From Pseudomonas soli (GTDB taxonomy: Bacteria > Pseudomonadota > Gammaproteobacteria > Pseudomonadales > Pseudomonadaceae), in assembly GCF_900110655.1 (NCBI RefSeq), contig NZ_FOEQ01000018.1, positions 1-56,972 of the forward strand: a stretch of DNA of 56,972 nt. Direction: 5' to 3'. Shown piece after piece: positions 1 through 8,069 of this stretch. The notes under the pieces were generated by a model. It saw only the letters and a list, made by a program, of their open reading frames with translations, searched no databases and was not told the DNA's origin. Each line of letters begins with the position of its first letter. Position 1 is the stretch's first letter. Both the position numbers and the translations under genes were made by a program.

Positions 1-267
1 CGGGCCGCGGATATCAAACTGCACGCAAGCTTGCTGAGCGGACAGTCCGTCTTGCTCAATGCACTGCAAAACCTTCAATTTGAACTGCGCGTCGTAGTGG
101 CTGTACTTGGCAATCAAACCGGCTGCACCGTGTTGCTCGTAGCCCTTTACCCAGCGGCGTAACAGCGATGGACTCAGGTCATGCTTGAGCGCCACCTCAT
201 GAACACTGCGGGCAGAAAGGCACTCTTCGATGAGTATCTGCTTGAGTGCCAGGTTGTATTTCGTCAT
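1..267 (-). CDS. IS3-family transposase OrfA (InsJ/IS150-like), cut by window edge
   Basis: The reverse frame from ATG at 267 reads 89 codons to the window edge without a stop. It begins MTKYNLALKQILIEECL and contains a helix-turn-helix pattern (VHEVALKHDLSPSLLRRWVKGY), then a second one (LKVLQCIEQDGLSAQQACVQF), as in the double-HTH OrfA of the IS150 group of IS3 elements. This subunit binds the terminal repeats, and OrfAB made by frameshifting would be the transposase. The left terminal repeat lies just upstream at 294-318. The remaining element, including the DDE domain, is outside the window, so intactness cannot be judged. Confidence 0.85.
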   Translation of the reverse strand, partial: MTKYNLALKQILIEECLSARSVHEVALKHDLSPSLLRRWVKGYEQHGAAGLIAKYSHYDAQFKLKVLQCIEQDGLSAQQACVQFDIRGP

Positions 268-293
268 GGAACACCCTCCGGTTGGGGATCAGG

Positions 294-318
294 TGTCCAA
301 CTTTCGGGGGTCAGTTCA
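294..318 (-). mobile_element. Terminal inverted repeat of the IS3-family element
   Basis: Read on the minus strand, this 25-bp stretch starts TGAACTGACCCCCGAAAG and ends TTGGACA. It has the TG...CA ends and the C-run typical of IS3-family terminal repeats. It lies 27 bp upstream of the orfA start, as expected for the left end. The partner repeat and target duplication are outside the window. Confidence 0.75.
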
Positions 319-396
319 CGTAAGGGCGAAAAGGTGACTATGCGTCATTATAGCAAATGAATGCGCTTAAAACTGTGAAAACCCACGCCGATCGCA

Positions 397-432
397 TTTG
401 ACTTTGACTTTGACTTTGACTTTGACTTTGAC
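397..432. repeat. Hexanucleotide tandem repeat (TTTGAC)6
   Basis: Six perfect consecutive copies of TTTGAC, followed by TT, in otherwise gene-free DNA between the IS end and the dispersed repeat. The reverse reading (GTCAAA) is equally regular. An open frame through it translates to (TLTL)n and is not considered a gene. Copy number would be expected to vary between strains. Confidence 0.9.
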
Positions 433-490
433 TTACACAGCGTGTGTTTTGAAAGTTATATACGCATTCATTCGCCATGTCGACGCATAC

Positions 491-752
491 TCACCTTTTC
501 GCCTTTACGGCGACCTCCTTTTCTCTTGGGAAAAGGAGGCAAAACCGTTCGGCTCCGTTCATACGGCCCCTACGCTTCGCTCCGGGGTCCCCTCACTCCG
601 GGCTTGCTCCGGGAGGACGCGCCGACGGGCCATCCATGGCCTGATCGGCGCTTGACGGGCATCCATGCCCGTCACCTCCCTGCGCAAGCCCTCCGTTCGG
701 CCTCTTGAAGTCGCAATTTGTGTCGCCTGAACTATCGCGCGCTTAGAAGCAA
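491..752. repeat. Dispersed structured repeat, left copy
   Basis: About 260 bp, non-coding, homologous to 56646-56907 in the same orientation. Shared blocks include the segments reading TCGCCTTTACGGCGACCT, CAAAACCGTTCGGCTCCG, GAAGTCGCAATT and CCTGAACTATCGCGC. It carries a 10-bp hairpin (514-523 with 530-539) and a second one at 653-674 (TGACGGGCAT-CC-ATGCCCGTCA). Both hairpins are preserved in the other copy with paired base changes. Open frames running through it give similar peptides in both copies but have no start signals, and I treat them as spurious. Confidence 0.8.
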
Positions 753-773
753 CAGCAAGGGCAAAGGCAAAAG

Positions 774-793
774 CTGGGCTGGGCTGGGCTGGG
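774..793. repeat. Short tandem CTGGG x4
   Basis: Four copies of CTGGG directly after the dispersed repeat. The right copy is likewise followed by a short tandem repeat (56907-56928). No gene is visible between 753 and 1101; the only other structure is a small inverted repeat GACAGG-CATGA-CCTGTC at 1083-1099, just before the next gene. Confidence 0.6.
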
Positions 794-1111
794 CGTAATG
801 ATTTTGCGGAACATGCCTGCATGACATTGCATTGGTGCAAAGAGCCGACTGCGTCGTTAAATATTATTGACCTAGCTTGCGCCAAACCCTTGTCGCCCAA
901 GGCTCCGACCGCCTACAGCCCCCGAAAAATGGCGGCTTGAGGGTTCGTCACTCGTTTGACATATCGAACGGCTCTGGCAAGCTATGAGTCAGGCCCCGAC
1001 CGACATCGCCTGCAGGGCGAGCCGGCAGTGCTCGGGGCTTCAGGCAGCACTCAAGGCCCCGGCCGTGCGCCTGCACAACAACGACAGGCATGACCTGTCT
1101 CAAGGTGACAT

Positions 1112-1921
1112 ATGTCCAACAGCAACATTGGCAACAAGCAACCTTCCCTGCGCAAACCCGTCGTCCTCATGACCATGGGCAGCCAAGAGCGCAAAGGCCA
1201 TGACTATCAGGTCATGACACACAAATACATCTCCCCGCTGGTCGAGTTCTCCGGTTGTGTTCCGGTCCTGGTGCCCACCTGCTGCGGCGTTGAAGACCTC
1301 GAGACCTACCTGGACATGGCCGACGGCGTGTACCTGACCGGTGCCGGCAGCAACATCGACCCGGCCCTCTACGGCCAGGACAACCAGACGCCCGGCAAGG
1401 GCCAGGACAAGGACCGCGACCTGTTCGACATCCCGCTGGTCAAGGCGGCGATCAAGCGTGGCCTGCCGATCTTCGGCATCTGCCGCGGCATGCAGGAAAT
1501 CAACGTGGCCCTCGGTGGCGACATCTACCAGAAGGTCTACGCCGAGCCAGGCTTCAACGACCACCGGGAAAACCCCGAAGATCCGGTCGAGGTCCAGTAC
1601 GCCCAGGTGCACGGCGTGAAGATCAAGCCGGGCAGCTGGCTGCGCGACACCCTCGGCAGCGACGAAATTCGCGTCAACTCGCTGCACGGCCAGGGCCTGC
1701 GCAACCTGGGCGCCGGCATCGAGCCGATCGCCCATGCCGAGGATGGCCTGGTCGAGGCGATCCACGCCCCGAGCATCTCGCCCTTCCTGTTCGCGGTGCA
1801 ATGGCACCCGGAGTGGCAGGCGGCGAAGAACCCCGATTCGATCAAGATGTTCCAGGCCTTCGGCGACGCCTGCCGCGCCCAGGTCCGCAAGTCCCAGGTC
1901 AAGCGCAACCAGGCCGCCTGA
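1112..1921 (+). CDS. Class I glutamine amidotransferase-like hydrolase (PuuD / gamma-glutamyl-GABA hydrolase family, peptidase C26)
   Basis: A 269-residue protein. The nucleophile elbow FGICRGMQE puts the catalytic Cys at 124, and QWHPEWQ supplies His232 and Glu234, completing the amidotransferase triad. The family releases the gamma-glutamyl group from intermediates such as gamma-glutamyl-GABA in putrescine breakdown in the cytoplasm. The start at 1112 follows AAGGTGA (1102-1108). It stands alone here, with no glutamylpolyamine synthetase beside it, so its true substrate is open. A weak GC hairpin follows the stop. Confidence 0.85.
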   Translation: MSNSNIGNKQPSLRKPVVLMTMGSQERKGHDYQVMTHKYISPLVEFSGCVPVLVPTCCGVEDLETYLDMADGVYLTGAGSNIDPALYGQDNQTPGKGQDKDRDLFDIPLVKAAIKRGLPIFGICRGMQEINVALGGDIYQKVYAEPGFNDHRENPEDPVEVQYAQVHGVKIKPGSWLRDTLGSDEIRVNSLHGQGLRNLGAGIEPIAHAEDGLVEAIHAPSISPFLFAVQWHPEWQAAKNPDSIKMFQAFGDACRAQVRKSQVKRNQAA

Positions 1922-1950
1922 CCCTCTGAAGCTTCGTTAGCTTTGATCGC

Positions 1951-1971
1951 GGGGCGGCGCAAGGTCGCCCC
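1951..1971 (+). terminator. Possible terminator hairpin after the PuuD-like gene
   Basis: GGGGCG (1951-1956) can pair with CGCCCC (1966-1971), followed by CGTTT. It lies 29 bp after the stop. The stem is short and the T-run poor, so this is tentative. The rest of 1972-2252 has only a REP-like half site (about 2117-2145, ATCGCAGCGCAAGCCCGCTC). Confidence 0.35.
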
Positions 1972-2252
1972 CGTTTCCCACGGTCACCCTCTGCTGGTCC
2001 CAGAACACCTCCCGTGGAAGCGGGCGGCGGGCTTGTGCCTGTCTCCGCGATCTTTTTTCCTCTCTCCCTCATAGAGATACGATGACTCGTAAGGTCTCGT
2101 GTCGTTTCGCCGCCCCTATCGCAGCGCAAGCCCGCTCCCGCAGCCCGGCAGAGCTGTCACGTCATGACTATAGGCGCGGGCTGCCCACGCGCTGAGGCCA
2201 GATCTGATCACTACCCCCGCAGAAAATCCATGGACAGGGCTAGTCACAGAAC

Positions 2253-2269
2253 AAGTTGTACGATAACTT
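2253..2269. promoter_or_regulatory. Candidate GntR operator before the kdgD operon
   Basis: AAGTTGTACGATAACTT is an imperfect dyad with arms AAGTT/AACTT. A 16-of-19 match of its extended form (2254-2272) recurs at 8867-8885, upstream of the GntR gene of the same cluster. The TTGT-ACGA-core layout resembles sites used by FadR-subfamily regulators. Assignment to that regulator is inference from the shared motif and location. Confidence 0.65.
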
Positions 2270-2320
2270 ACCTCCAACCTTGGTACCCCTCCTTCCAAGC
2301 GCCACAGGATGCCTATAACA

Positions 2321-3232
2321 ATGAATCCACAAGAACTGCAATCCATCCTCTCCCACGGCCTGCTGTCGTTCCCCGTCACCGACTTCGACGCGGCCGGCGA
2401 CTTCAACCCCGCAGGCTATGTCAAACGCCTGGAATGGCTCGCCCCGTATGGCGCAAGCGCGCTGTTCGCCGCCGGTGGCACCGGCGAGTTCTTCTCCCTG
2501 GCCGCCAGCGAGTACAGCCAGGTGATCAAGACCGCCGTCGACACCTGCGCCACCTCGGTACCGATCCTCGCCGGCGTCGGTGGCTCGACCCGCCAGGCCA
2601 TCGAATACGCCAAAGAGGCTGAACGCCTGGGCGCCAAGGGCCTGCTGCTGCTGCCCCACTACCTCACCGAAGCCAGCCAGGACGGCGTCGCCGCCCATGT
2701 CGAGGCGGTGTGCAAGGCGGTGAACATTGGCGTGGTGGTCTACAACCGCAACGTCTGCCGGCTGAACGCCGACCTGCTGGAACGCTTGGCCGAGCGCTGC
2801 CCGAACCTGATCGGCTACAAGGACGGCCTGGGCGACATCGAGCTGATGGTGTCGATTCGTCGCCGCCTGGGCGATCGTTTCAGCTACCTGGGTGGCCTGC
2901 CCACCGCCGAGGTGTATGCTGCGGCGTACAAGGCGCTCGGAGTGCCGGTGTATTCGTCGGCGGTGTTCAACTTCGTGCCCAAGACCGCGATGGACTTCTA
3001 CCACGCCATCGCCCGCGACGATCACGCCACCGTGGCCAAGCTGATCGACGACTTCTTCCTGCCGTACCTGGACATCCGCAACCGCAAGGCCGGTTACGCC
3101 GTGAGCATCGTCAAGGCCGGGGCGAAGCTCGCCGGTCATGACGCGGGCCCCGTGCGCACGCCGCTGACCGACCTCACCGCGCAGGAGTACGAGATGCTCG
3201 CGGCGCTGATGGACAAGATGGGCCCGCAATAA
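2321..3232 (+). CDS. kdgD: 5-dehydro-4-deoxyglucarate dehydratase
   Basis: A 303-residue DHDPS/NAL-superfamily enzyme that dehydrates and decarboxylates 5-dehydro-4-deoxyglucarate to 2-oxoglutarate semialdehyde (EC 4.2.1.41). GGTGEF (52-57), the catalytic Tyr141 (VVYNRN) and Schiff-base Lys167 (IGYKDG) are visible. I chose ATG 2321 (MNPQELQSIL) over ATG 2309 because the AGGA at 2306-2309 overlaps the earlier ATG and is well spaced for the later one, and the family usually starts there. It is first in a four-gene operon that completes the oxidative galactarate/glucarate route. Confidence 0.93.
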   Translation: MNPQELQSILSHGLLSFPVTDFDAAGDFNPAGYVKRLEWLAPYGASALFAAGGTGEFFSLAASEYSQVIKTAVDTCATSVPILAGVGGSTRQAIEYAKEAERLGAKGLLLLPHYLTEASQDGVAAHVEAVCKAVNIGVVVYNRNVCRLNADLLERLAERCPNLIGYKDGLGDIELMVSIRRRLGDRFSYLGGLPTAEVYAAAYKALGVPVYSSAVFNFVPKTAMDFYHAIARDDHATVAKLIDDFFLPYLDIRNRKAGYAVSIVKAGAKLAGHDAGPVRTPLTDLTAQEYEMLAALMDKMGPQ

Positions 3233-3263
3233 GCGAGCACCCCGCGGCCTGCCAAAGCCGCCG

Positions 3264-3288
3264 CCGGAGCAGGGACGCCCCGCTCCGG
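3264..3288. other. Intercistronic hairpin between kdgD and the MFS gene
   Basis: CCGGAGC (3264-3270) pairs with GCTCCGG (3282-3288) across an 11-nt loop, with no T-run. It may stabilise or partly terminate the kdgD transcript. Confidence 0.45.
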
Positions 3289-3308
3289 CCTACAACCAAT
3301 CCCCGTAT

Positions 3309-3316
3309 AAAAATAA
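3309..3316 (+). promoter_or_regulatory. Possible Hfq/Crc catabolite-repression site (AAAAATAA)
   Basis: Matches the AAnAAnAA motif bound by Hfq with Crc in Pseudomonas leaders, 19 nt before the MFS start codon. The motif is short, so this is only suggestive. Confidence 0.3.
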
Positions 3317-3334
3317 CGAGTGGGAGTAACCAGC

Positions 3335-4684
3335 ATGCAAGCGACGCAAAAGACGCATGTACGCTACCTGATCCTGTTGATGCTGTTCCTGGTGACCACC
3401 ATCAACTACGCCGACCGCGCCACCATCGCCATCGCCGGCTCCAGCCTGCAGAAAGACCTGGGCATCGACGCGGTCACCCTCGGCTACATCTTCTCCGCCT
3501 TCGGCTGGGCCTACGTGGCCGGGCAGATCCCCGGCGGCTGGCTGCTCGACCGCTTCGGCTCGAAGAACGTCTACGCCTTCAGCATCTTCACCTGGTCGCT
3601 GTTCACCCTGCTGCAGGGCTTCGTCGGCGGGCTGCCGGTGGCCTGGGCGGTGGTCACGCTGTTCACCCTGCGCTTCCTGGTGGGCTTCGCCGAAGCGCCG
3701 TCGTTCCCCGGCAACGCGCGGATCGTCGCGGCCTGGTTCCCCACCCAGGAGCGCGGCACCGCCTCGGCGATCTTCAACTCGGCGCAGTACTTCGCCACCG
3801 CGCTGTTCGCCCCTATCATGGGCTGGATCGTCTTCACCTTCGGCTGGGAACATGTGTTCGTGGTCATGGGCGTACTGGGTATCGTGTTCTCGGCGGTGTG
3901 GATGAAGACCATCTACAACCCGCGCCAGCACCCACGCATAGGCCAGGCCGAACTCGACCATATCGAACAGAACGGCGGCCTGGTGGACATGGACCAGAAA
4001 CGCGGCGGCGACGGCCCGAAATGGGGCTACATCAAGCAGCTGCTGACCAGCCGCATGCTGCTGGGCGTCTACCTCGGCCAGTACTGCATCAACGCCATCA
4101 CCTACTTCTTCCTCACCTGGTTCCCGGTGTACCTGGTACAGGAGCGCGGCATGACCATCCTCAAGGCCGGCTTCATCGCTTCGCTGCCGGCGGTATGCGG
4201 CTTCATCGGCGGGGTGCTCGGCGGGGTGCTGTCGGACTGGCTGCTGCGCCGCGGCAACTCGTTGACCTTCTCGCGCAAGCTGCCGATCGTCTGCGGCCTG
4301 CTGCTGTCGACCACCATGGTGTTCTGCAACTACGTCGAGGCCGAATGGATGGTGGTCGGCTTCATGACCCTGGCGTTCTTCGGCAAGGGCATCGGCGCCC
4401 TGGGCTGGGCGGTGGTCGCCGACACCTCGCCCAAGCAGATCGCCGGCCTGTCGGGCGGGCTGTTCAACACCTTCGGCAACATCGCCTCGATCACCACGCC
4501 GATCGTCATCGGCTACATCATCAGCGCCACCGGTTCGTTCAAATGGGCTCTTATGTATGTGGGCGCCAACGCCCTGGTGGCGGTGTTCAGCTACCTGGTG
4601 ATCGTCGGCCCGATCAAGCGCATCGAGCTCAAGGAGCCGCCCAAGCACGAACCTGCGCCCGATGCGGAACTGGCCCGCCAGTAA
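3335..4684 (+). CDS. MFS transporter, glucarate/galactarate (GudP-like) ACS family
   Basis: A 449-residue inner-membrane protein with about 12 hydrophobic segments. The first helices read LILLMLFLVTTINYADRAT, followed by the anion:cation symporter signature region (GWAYVAGQIPGGWLLDRFG). This subfamily imports hexarates with protons. ATG 3335 is preferred to the in-frame GTG at 3320 because GGGAG (3322-3326) is correctly spaced for it. The neighbours kdgD and garD fix the likely substrate as galactarate and/or glucarate. The central hydrophilic loop (around residues 200-235) is normal for MFS. Confidence 0.88.
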   Translation: MQATQKTHVRYLILLMLFLVTTINYADRATIAIAGSSLQKDLGIDAVTLGYIFSAFGWAYVAGQIPGGWLLDRFGSKNVYAFSIFTWSLFTLLQGFVGGLPVAWAVVTLFTLRFLVGFAEAPSFPGNARIVAAWFPTQERGTASAIFNSAQYFATALFAPIMGWIVFTFGWEHVFVVMGVLGIVFSAVWMKTIYNPRQHPRIGQAELDHIEQNGGLVDMDQKRGGDGPKWGYIKQLLTSRMLLGVYLGQYCINAITYFFLTWFPVYLVQERGMTILKAGFIASLPAVCGFIGGVLGGVLSDWLLRRGNSLTFSRKLPIVCGLLLSTTMVFCNYVEAEWMVVGFMTLAFFGKGIGALGWAVVADTSPKQIAGLSGGLFNTFGNIASITTPIVIGYIISATGSFKWALMYVGANALVAVFSYLVIVGPIKRIELKEPPKHEPAPDAELARQ

Positions 4685-4758
4685 GCCGGACACGTCGGCG
4701 CCCAACGGCGCCGGCGACAGCACCACGCCTGAGAGACAAGACAAGAAGGGCCTGAACC

Positions 4759-6312
4759 ATGCAGCTGATCGAACATTCCGAGTCGCCCCGCTACGTGCGC
4801 CTGCACCCCGACGACAACGTCGTGGTGGTGGTCAACGACGGCGGCCTGGGCGAAGGCGCGCGCTTTGCCGATGGCCTGACCCTGGTCGAGAGCGTGCCGC
4901 AGAGCCACAAGGTTGCCACCGTGGACATCCGCCAGGGCGAGGCGGTGCGCCGCTATGGCCAGGTCATCGGCCATGCCCTGGCAGACCTGCGCCAGGGCAG
5001 TTGGGTCAAGGAAGATCAACTGGCGATGCCGGCCGCGCCCGAGCTTGCCAGCCTGCCACGCTGCGACGCCGTACCCGCCCCCCTGCCGCCACTCGACGGC
5101 TTCACCTTCGAGGGCTACCGCAACGCCGACGGCAGCGTCGGCACCCGCAATATCCTCGGCATCACCACCACCGTGCAGTGCGTGACCGGCGTGCTCGACC
5201 ATGCGGTCAAGCGTATCCGCGCCGAACTGCTGCCCCGCTACCCCAATGTCGACGATGTGGTCGCCCTCACCCACAGCTACGGCTGCGGCGTGGCGATCAA
5301 CGCCCGCGACGCCTACATCCCGATCCGCACCGTGCGCAACCTGGCGCGCAACCCCAACCTTGGCGGCGAGGCGCTGGTCATCAGCCTGGGCTGCGAAAAG
5401 CTCCAGGCCGGCCAGGTGATGCACGAAGGCGATCCGTCCGTGGACCTCAGCGAGCCGTGGCTGTACCGCCTGCAGGATGCAACCTTGGGCTTCGGCGAGA
5501 TGATCGAGCAGATCATGGCCCTGGCCGAGACCCGCCTGAAAAAGCTCGACCAGCGCCGCCGCGAGAGCGTGCCGGCCAGCGAACTGATCCTCGGCATGCA
5601 GTGCGGCGGCAGCGACGCCTTCTCCGGCATCACCGCCAATCCGGCGCTGGGCTATGCCGCCGACCTGCTGGTGCGCGCCGGCGCGACGGTGCTGTTCTCT
5701 GAAGTTACCGAGGTGCGCGACGCCATCTACATGCTCACCTCCCGCGCCGAAACGCCGGAGGTCGCCGAAGCATTGGTGCGCGAAATGGACTGGTACGACC
5801 GCTACCTGCAGCAGGGCGCCGCTGATCGCAGCGCCAACACCACGCCGGGCAACAAGAAAGGCGGCTTGTCCAACATCGTCGAAAAAGCCCTGGGCTCGAT
5901 CGTCAAGTCCGGCAGCGGCGCGATCCAGGGCGTGCTCGGGCCCGGCGAGCGGGTAACGCGCAAGGGCCTGATCTTCTGCGCCACCCCGGCCAGCGACTTC
6001 GTCTGCGGCACCTTGCAACTGGCGGCCGGGATGAACCTGCACGTGTTCACCACTGGTCGCGGCACGCCCTATGGCCTGGCCATGGCGCCGGTGGTCAAGG
6101 TGTGTACCCGCAGCGAGCTGGCCCAGCGCTGGCCGGACCTCATCGACATCGACGCCGGGCGCATCGCCAGCGGCCGGGCGAGCATCGAGGAGCTGGGCTG
6201 GGAGCTGTTCCATTTCTACCTGGACGTGGCCAGCGGCCGCAGGCAGACCTGGGCCGAACAGCACCGGCTGCACAACGACATCACCTTGTTCAACCCAGCC
6301 CCTATTACCTGA
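4759..6312 (+). CDS. garD: Galactarate dehydratase
   Basis: A 517-residue member of the GarD/UxaA family: an N-terminal SAF-like domain (about residues 1-95) and a large C-terminal domain beginning near FEGYRNADGSVGTRN. It dehydrates galactarate to 5-dehydro-4-deoxyglucarate (EC 4.2.1.42), the substrate of the kdgD product. HSYGCG and GMQCGGSDAFSG are conserved family segments containing Cys residues that likely bind the metal. Length is typical. It lies 74 bp after the transporter gene. No glucarate dehydratase gene is in the window, so glucarate use would need a gene elsewhere. Confidence 0.92.
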   Translation: MQLIEHSESPRYVRLHPDDNVVVVVNDGGLGEGARFADGLTLVESVPQSHKVATVDIRQGEAVRRYGQVIGHALADLRQGSWVKEDQLAMPAAPELASLPRCDAVPAPLPPLDGFTFEGYRNADGSVGTRNILGITTTVQCVTGVLDHAVKRIRAELLPRYPNVDDVVALTHSYGCGVAINARDAYIPIRTVRNLARNPNLGGEALVISLGCEKLQAGQVMHEGDPSVDLSEPWLYRLQDATLGFGEMIEQIMALAETRLKKLDQRRRESVPASELILGMQCGGSDAFSGITANPALGYAADLLVRAGATVLFSEVTEVRDAIYMLTSRAETPEVAEALVREMDWYDRYLQQGAADRSANTTPGNKKGGLSNIVEKALGSIVKSGSGAIQGVLGPGERVTRKGLIFCATPASDFVCGTLQLAAGMNLHVFTTGRGTPYGLAMAPVVKVCTRSELAQRWPDLIDIDAGRIASGRASIEELGWELFHFYLDVASGRRQTWAEQHRLHNDITLFNPAPIT

Positions 6313-6324
6313 ACGACACAGGTG

Positions 6325-6382
6325 GCGTGGGAGCGGACCTGCCCCGCGATGATGCAATCGCGGGACAAGCCCGCTCCCACGC
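6325..6382. repeat. REP doublet between garD and the semialdehyde dehydrogenase gene
   Basis: Outer arms GCGTGGGAGCGG and CCGCTCCCACGC enclose GC-rich REP cores (CCCCGCGAT and ATCGCGGGACAAGC). This is the Pseudomonas REP type, seen repeatedly in this window. It sits inside the operon and may lower downstream expression. Confidence 0.8.
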
Positions 6383-6411
6383 ATTGGCTCAACACTCATC
6401 CTGGAGTTTCC

Positions 6412-7992
6412 ATGCCCAATATCCTCGGCCACAACTTCATCGCCGGCCAGCGCAGCGCCCTTGGCCCGCAACGCCTGTACAGCCTCGACGCCACCAGCGG
6501 CGAAGCGCTGCCCTACAGCTTCGTCCAGGCCACCGAGGGCGAAGTCGACCGTGCCGCCCGCGCCGCCGCCGACGCCTTCAGCGCGTTCCGCCAACTGCCC
6601 CCGGCCCGCCGCGCCGAGTTCCTCGAAGCCATCGCCGCCGAACTGGACGAACTCGACGACCACTTCGTCGCCATCGTCTGCCGTGAAACCGCCCTCCCCG
6701 CCGCGCGCATCCAGGGCGAGCGCGGCCGCACCAGCGGCCAGATGCGCCTGTTCGCCCAGGTGCTGCGTCGCGGCGACTACCTCGGCGCGCGCATCGACCT
6801 GGCGCTGCCCGAGCGTCAGCCGCTGCCACGGGTGGACATCCGCCAGATGCGCATCGGGGTCGGCCCGGTGGCGGTGTTCGGTGCCAGCAACTTCCCGCTG
6901 GCCTTCTCCACCGCAGGTGGCGACACCGCCGCGGCCCTGGCCGCCGGCTGCCCGGTGGTGTTCAAGGCCCACAGCGGCCATATGGCCACCGCCGACCTGG
7001 TGGCCTGCGCCATCCTGCGCGCCGCCGACCGCACCGGCATGCCCAAGGGCGTGTTCAACATGGTGTTCGGCGGTGGTGTCGGCGAATGGCTGGTCAAGCA
7101 CCCGGCCATCCAGGCCGTCGGCTTCACCGGCTCGCTTAAAGGCGGCGACGCGCTGTGCCGCATGGCCGCCGAGCGGCCGCAACCAATTCCGGTGTTCGCC
7201 GAGATGTCCAGCATCAACCCGGTGATCGTCCTGCCCGGCGCCCTGGCCAAGCGCGGCGAGGCCATCGCCCGCGAACTGGCAGGCTCGGTGTGCCTGGGCG
7301 CCGGTCAGTTCTGCACCAATCCCGGGATGGTGATCGGCTTGCAGTCCCCAGGCTTCAGCCAACTGCTGGGCGAGTTGGGCCAGCACCTGGATCAGCAGGC
7401 CGGCCAGACGTTGCTCAATGCCGGCGGTCTGCGCAGTTATGTCGGCGGCCTGGAACATCTGCAGGCCCACGCCGGCATCCAGCATCTGGCGGGGCAGCCG
7501 CAGCTAGGCGATCAGGCCCGCGCCCAGCTGTTCAAGGCCGATGCCCGCCTGCTGGCAGAGGCCGACCCGCTGCTGCAGGAGGAGGTGTTCGGCCCGGCCA
7601 CGGTGGCCGTGGAGGTCGCCGACGAGGCACAGTTGCGCGCCGCCCTGCTCGGCCTGCGCGGCCAGCTCACCGCCACGCTGATCGGCGAGCCGGACGACCT
7701 CGAGGCCTTTGCCTGGCTGGTGCCGCTGCTCGAAGAGAAGGTCGGGCGCATCCTGGTCAATGGCTACCCGACCGGGGTCGAGGTGTGCGACGCCATGGTC
7801 CATGGCGGGCCTTACCCGGCGACCTCGGATGCCCGTGGCACTTCGGTGGGAACGCTGGCGATCGATCGCTTCCTGCGGCCGGTGTGCTACCAGAACTACC
7901 CGCAGGCTTTGCTGCCGGAGGCGTTGCGCGATGGCAACCCTTTGGGGCTGCGGCGGCTGGTGAATGGACAGTGGAGCGAAGGGGCAGTCTGA
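6412..7992 (+). CDS. 2-oxoglutarate semialdehyde (2,5-dioxovalerate) dehydrogenase
   Basis: A 526-residue NAD(P)-dependent aldehyde dehydrogenase of the KGSADH type, oxidising the kdgD product to 2-oxoglutarate. The general base Glu264 (VFAEMSSINP) and nucleophile Cys301 (GAGQFCTNPG) are present, as is the Rossmann segment GPVAVFGASNFPLAF. ATG 6412 follows CTGGAG and gives the usual family length; an upstream in-frame start would read through the REP doublet. It completes the hexarate-to-TCA route encoded by the operon. A hairpin follows the stop. Confidence 0.9.
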   Translation: MPNILGHNFIAGQRSALGPQRLYSLDATSGEALPYSFVQATEGEVDRAARAAADAFSAFRQLPPARRAEFLEAIAAELDELDDHFVAIVCRETALPAARIQGERGRTSGQMRLFAQVLRRGDYLGARIDLALPERQPLPRVDIRQMRIGVGPVAVFGASNFPLAFSTAGGDTAAALAAGCPVVFKAHSGHMATADLVACAILRAADRTGMPKGVFNMVFGGGVGEWLVKHPAIQAVGFTGSLKGGDALCRMAAERPQPIPVFAEMSSINPVIVLPGALAKRGEAIARELAGSVCLGAGQFCTNPGMVIGLQSPGFSQLLGELGQHLDQQAGQTLLNAGGLRSYVGGLEHLQAHAGIQHLAGQPQLGDQARAQLFKADARLLAEADPLLQEEVFGPATVAVEVADEAQLRAALLGLRGQLTATLIGEPDDLEAFAWLVPLLEEKVGRILVNGYPTGVEVCDAMVHGGPYPATSDARGTSVGTLAIDRFLRPVCYQNYPQALLPEALRDGNPLGLRRLVNGQWSEGAV

Positions 7993-8018
7993 CTACCTGG
8001 AAACGCGATTGGAAACGA

Positions 8019-8050
8019 CGTGGGAGCAGGCCTGATACCGGGCTCCCACG
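8019..8050. terminator. Hairpin between convergent genes (likely bidirectional terminator)
   Basis: CGTGGGAGC (8019-8027) pairs with GCTCCCACG (8042-8050). It sits in the 77-bp gap between the dehydrogenase stop and the GntR stop. The arms are REP-like, with no strong T-run. Confidence 0.55.
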
Positions 8051-8069
8051 CGTTTGACCACCTCGGACG

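Noticed and set aside
442..708. Open frame in the left dispersed repeat, whose peptide resembles one read from the right copy
   Set aside because: The similarity follows from the repeat itself. The frames use different starts without ribosome sites, and base changes preserve hairpins rather than codons, so I do not call a protein.
4591..7485. A 964-codon open frame on the minus strand opposite garD and the semialdehyde dehydrogenase gene
   Set aside because: It mirrors the codon bias of two well-identified plus-strand genes. The translation is low-complexity (His, Ala, Gly, Gln rich) with no recognisable domain. Similar long antisense frames at 13373-16357, 42089-45043 and 53404-55077 are rejected for the same reason.
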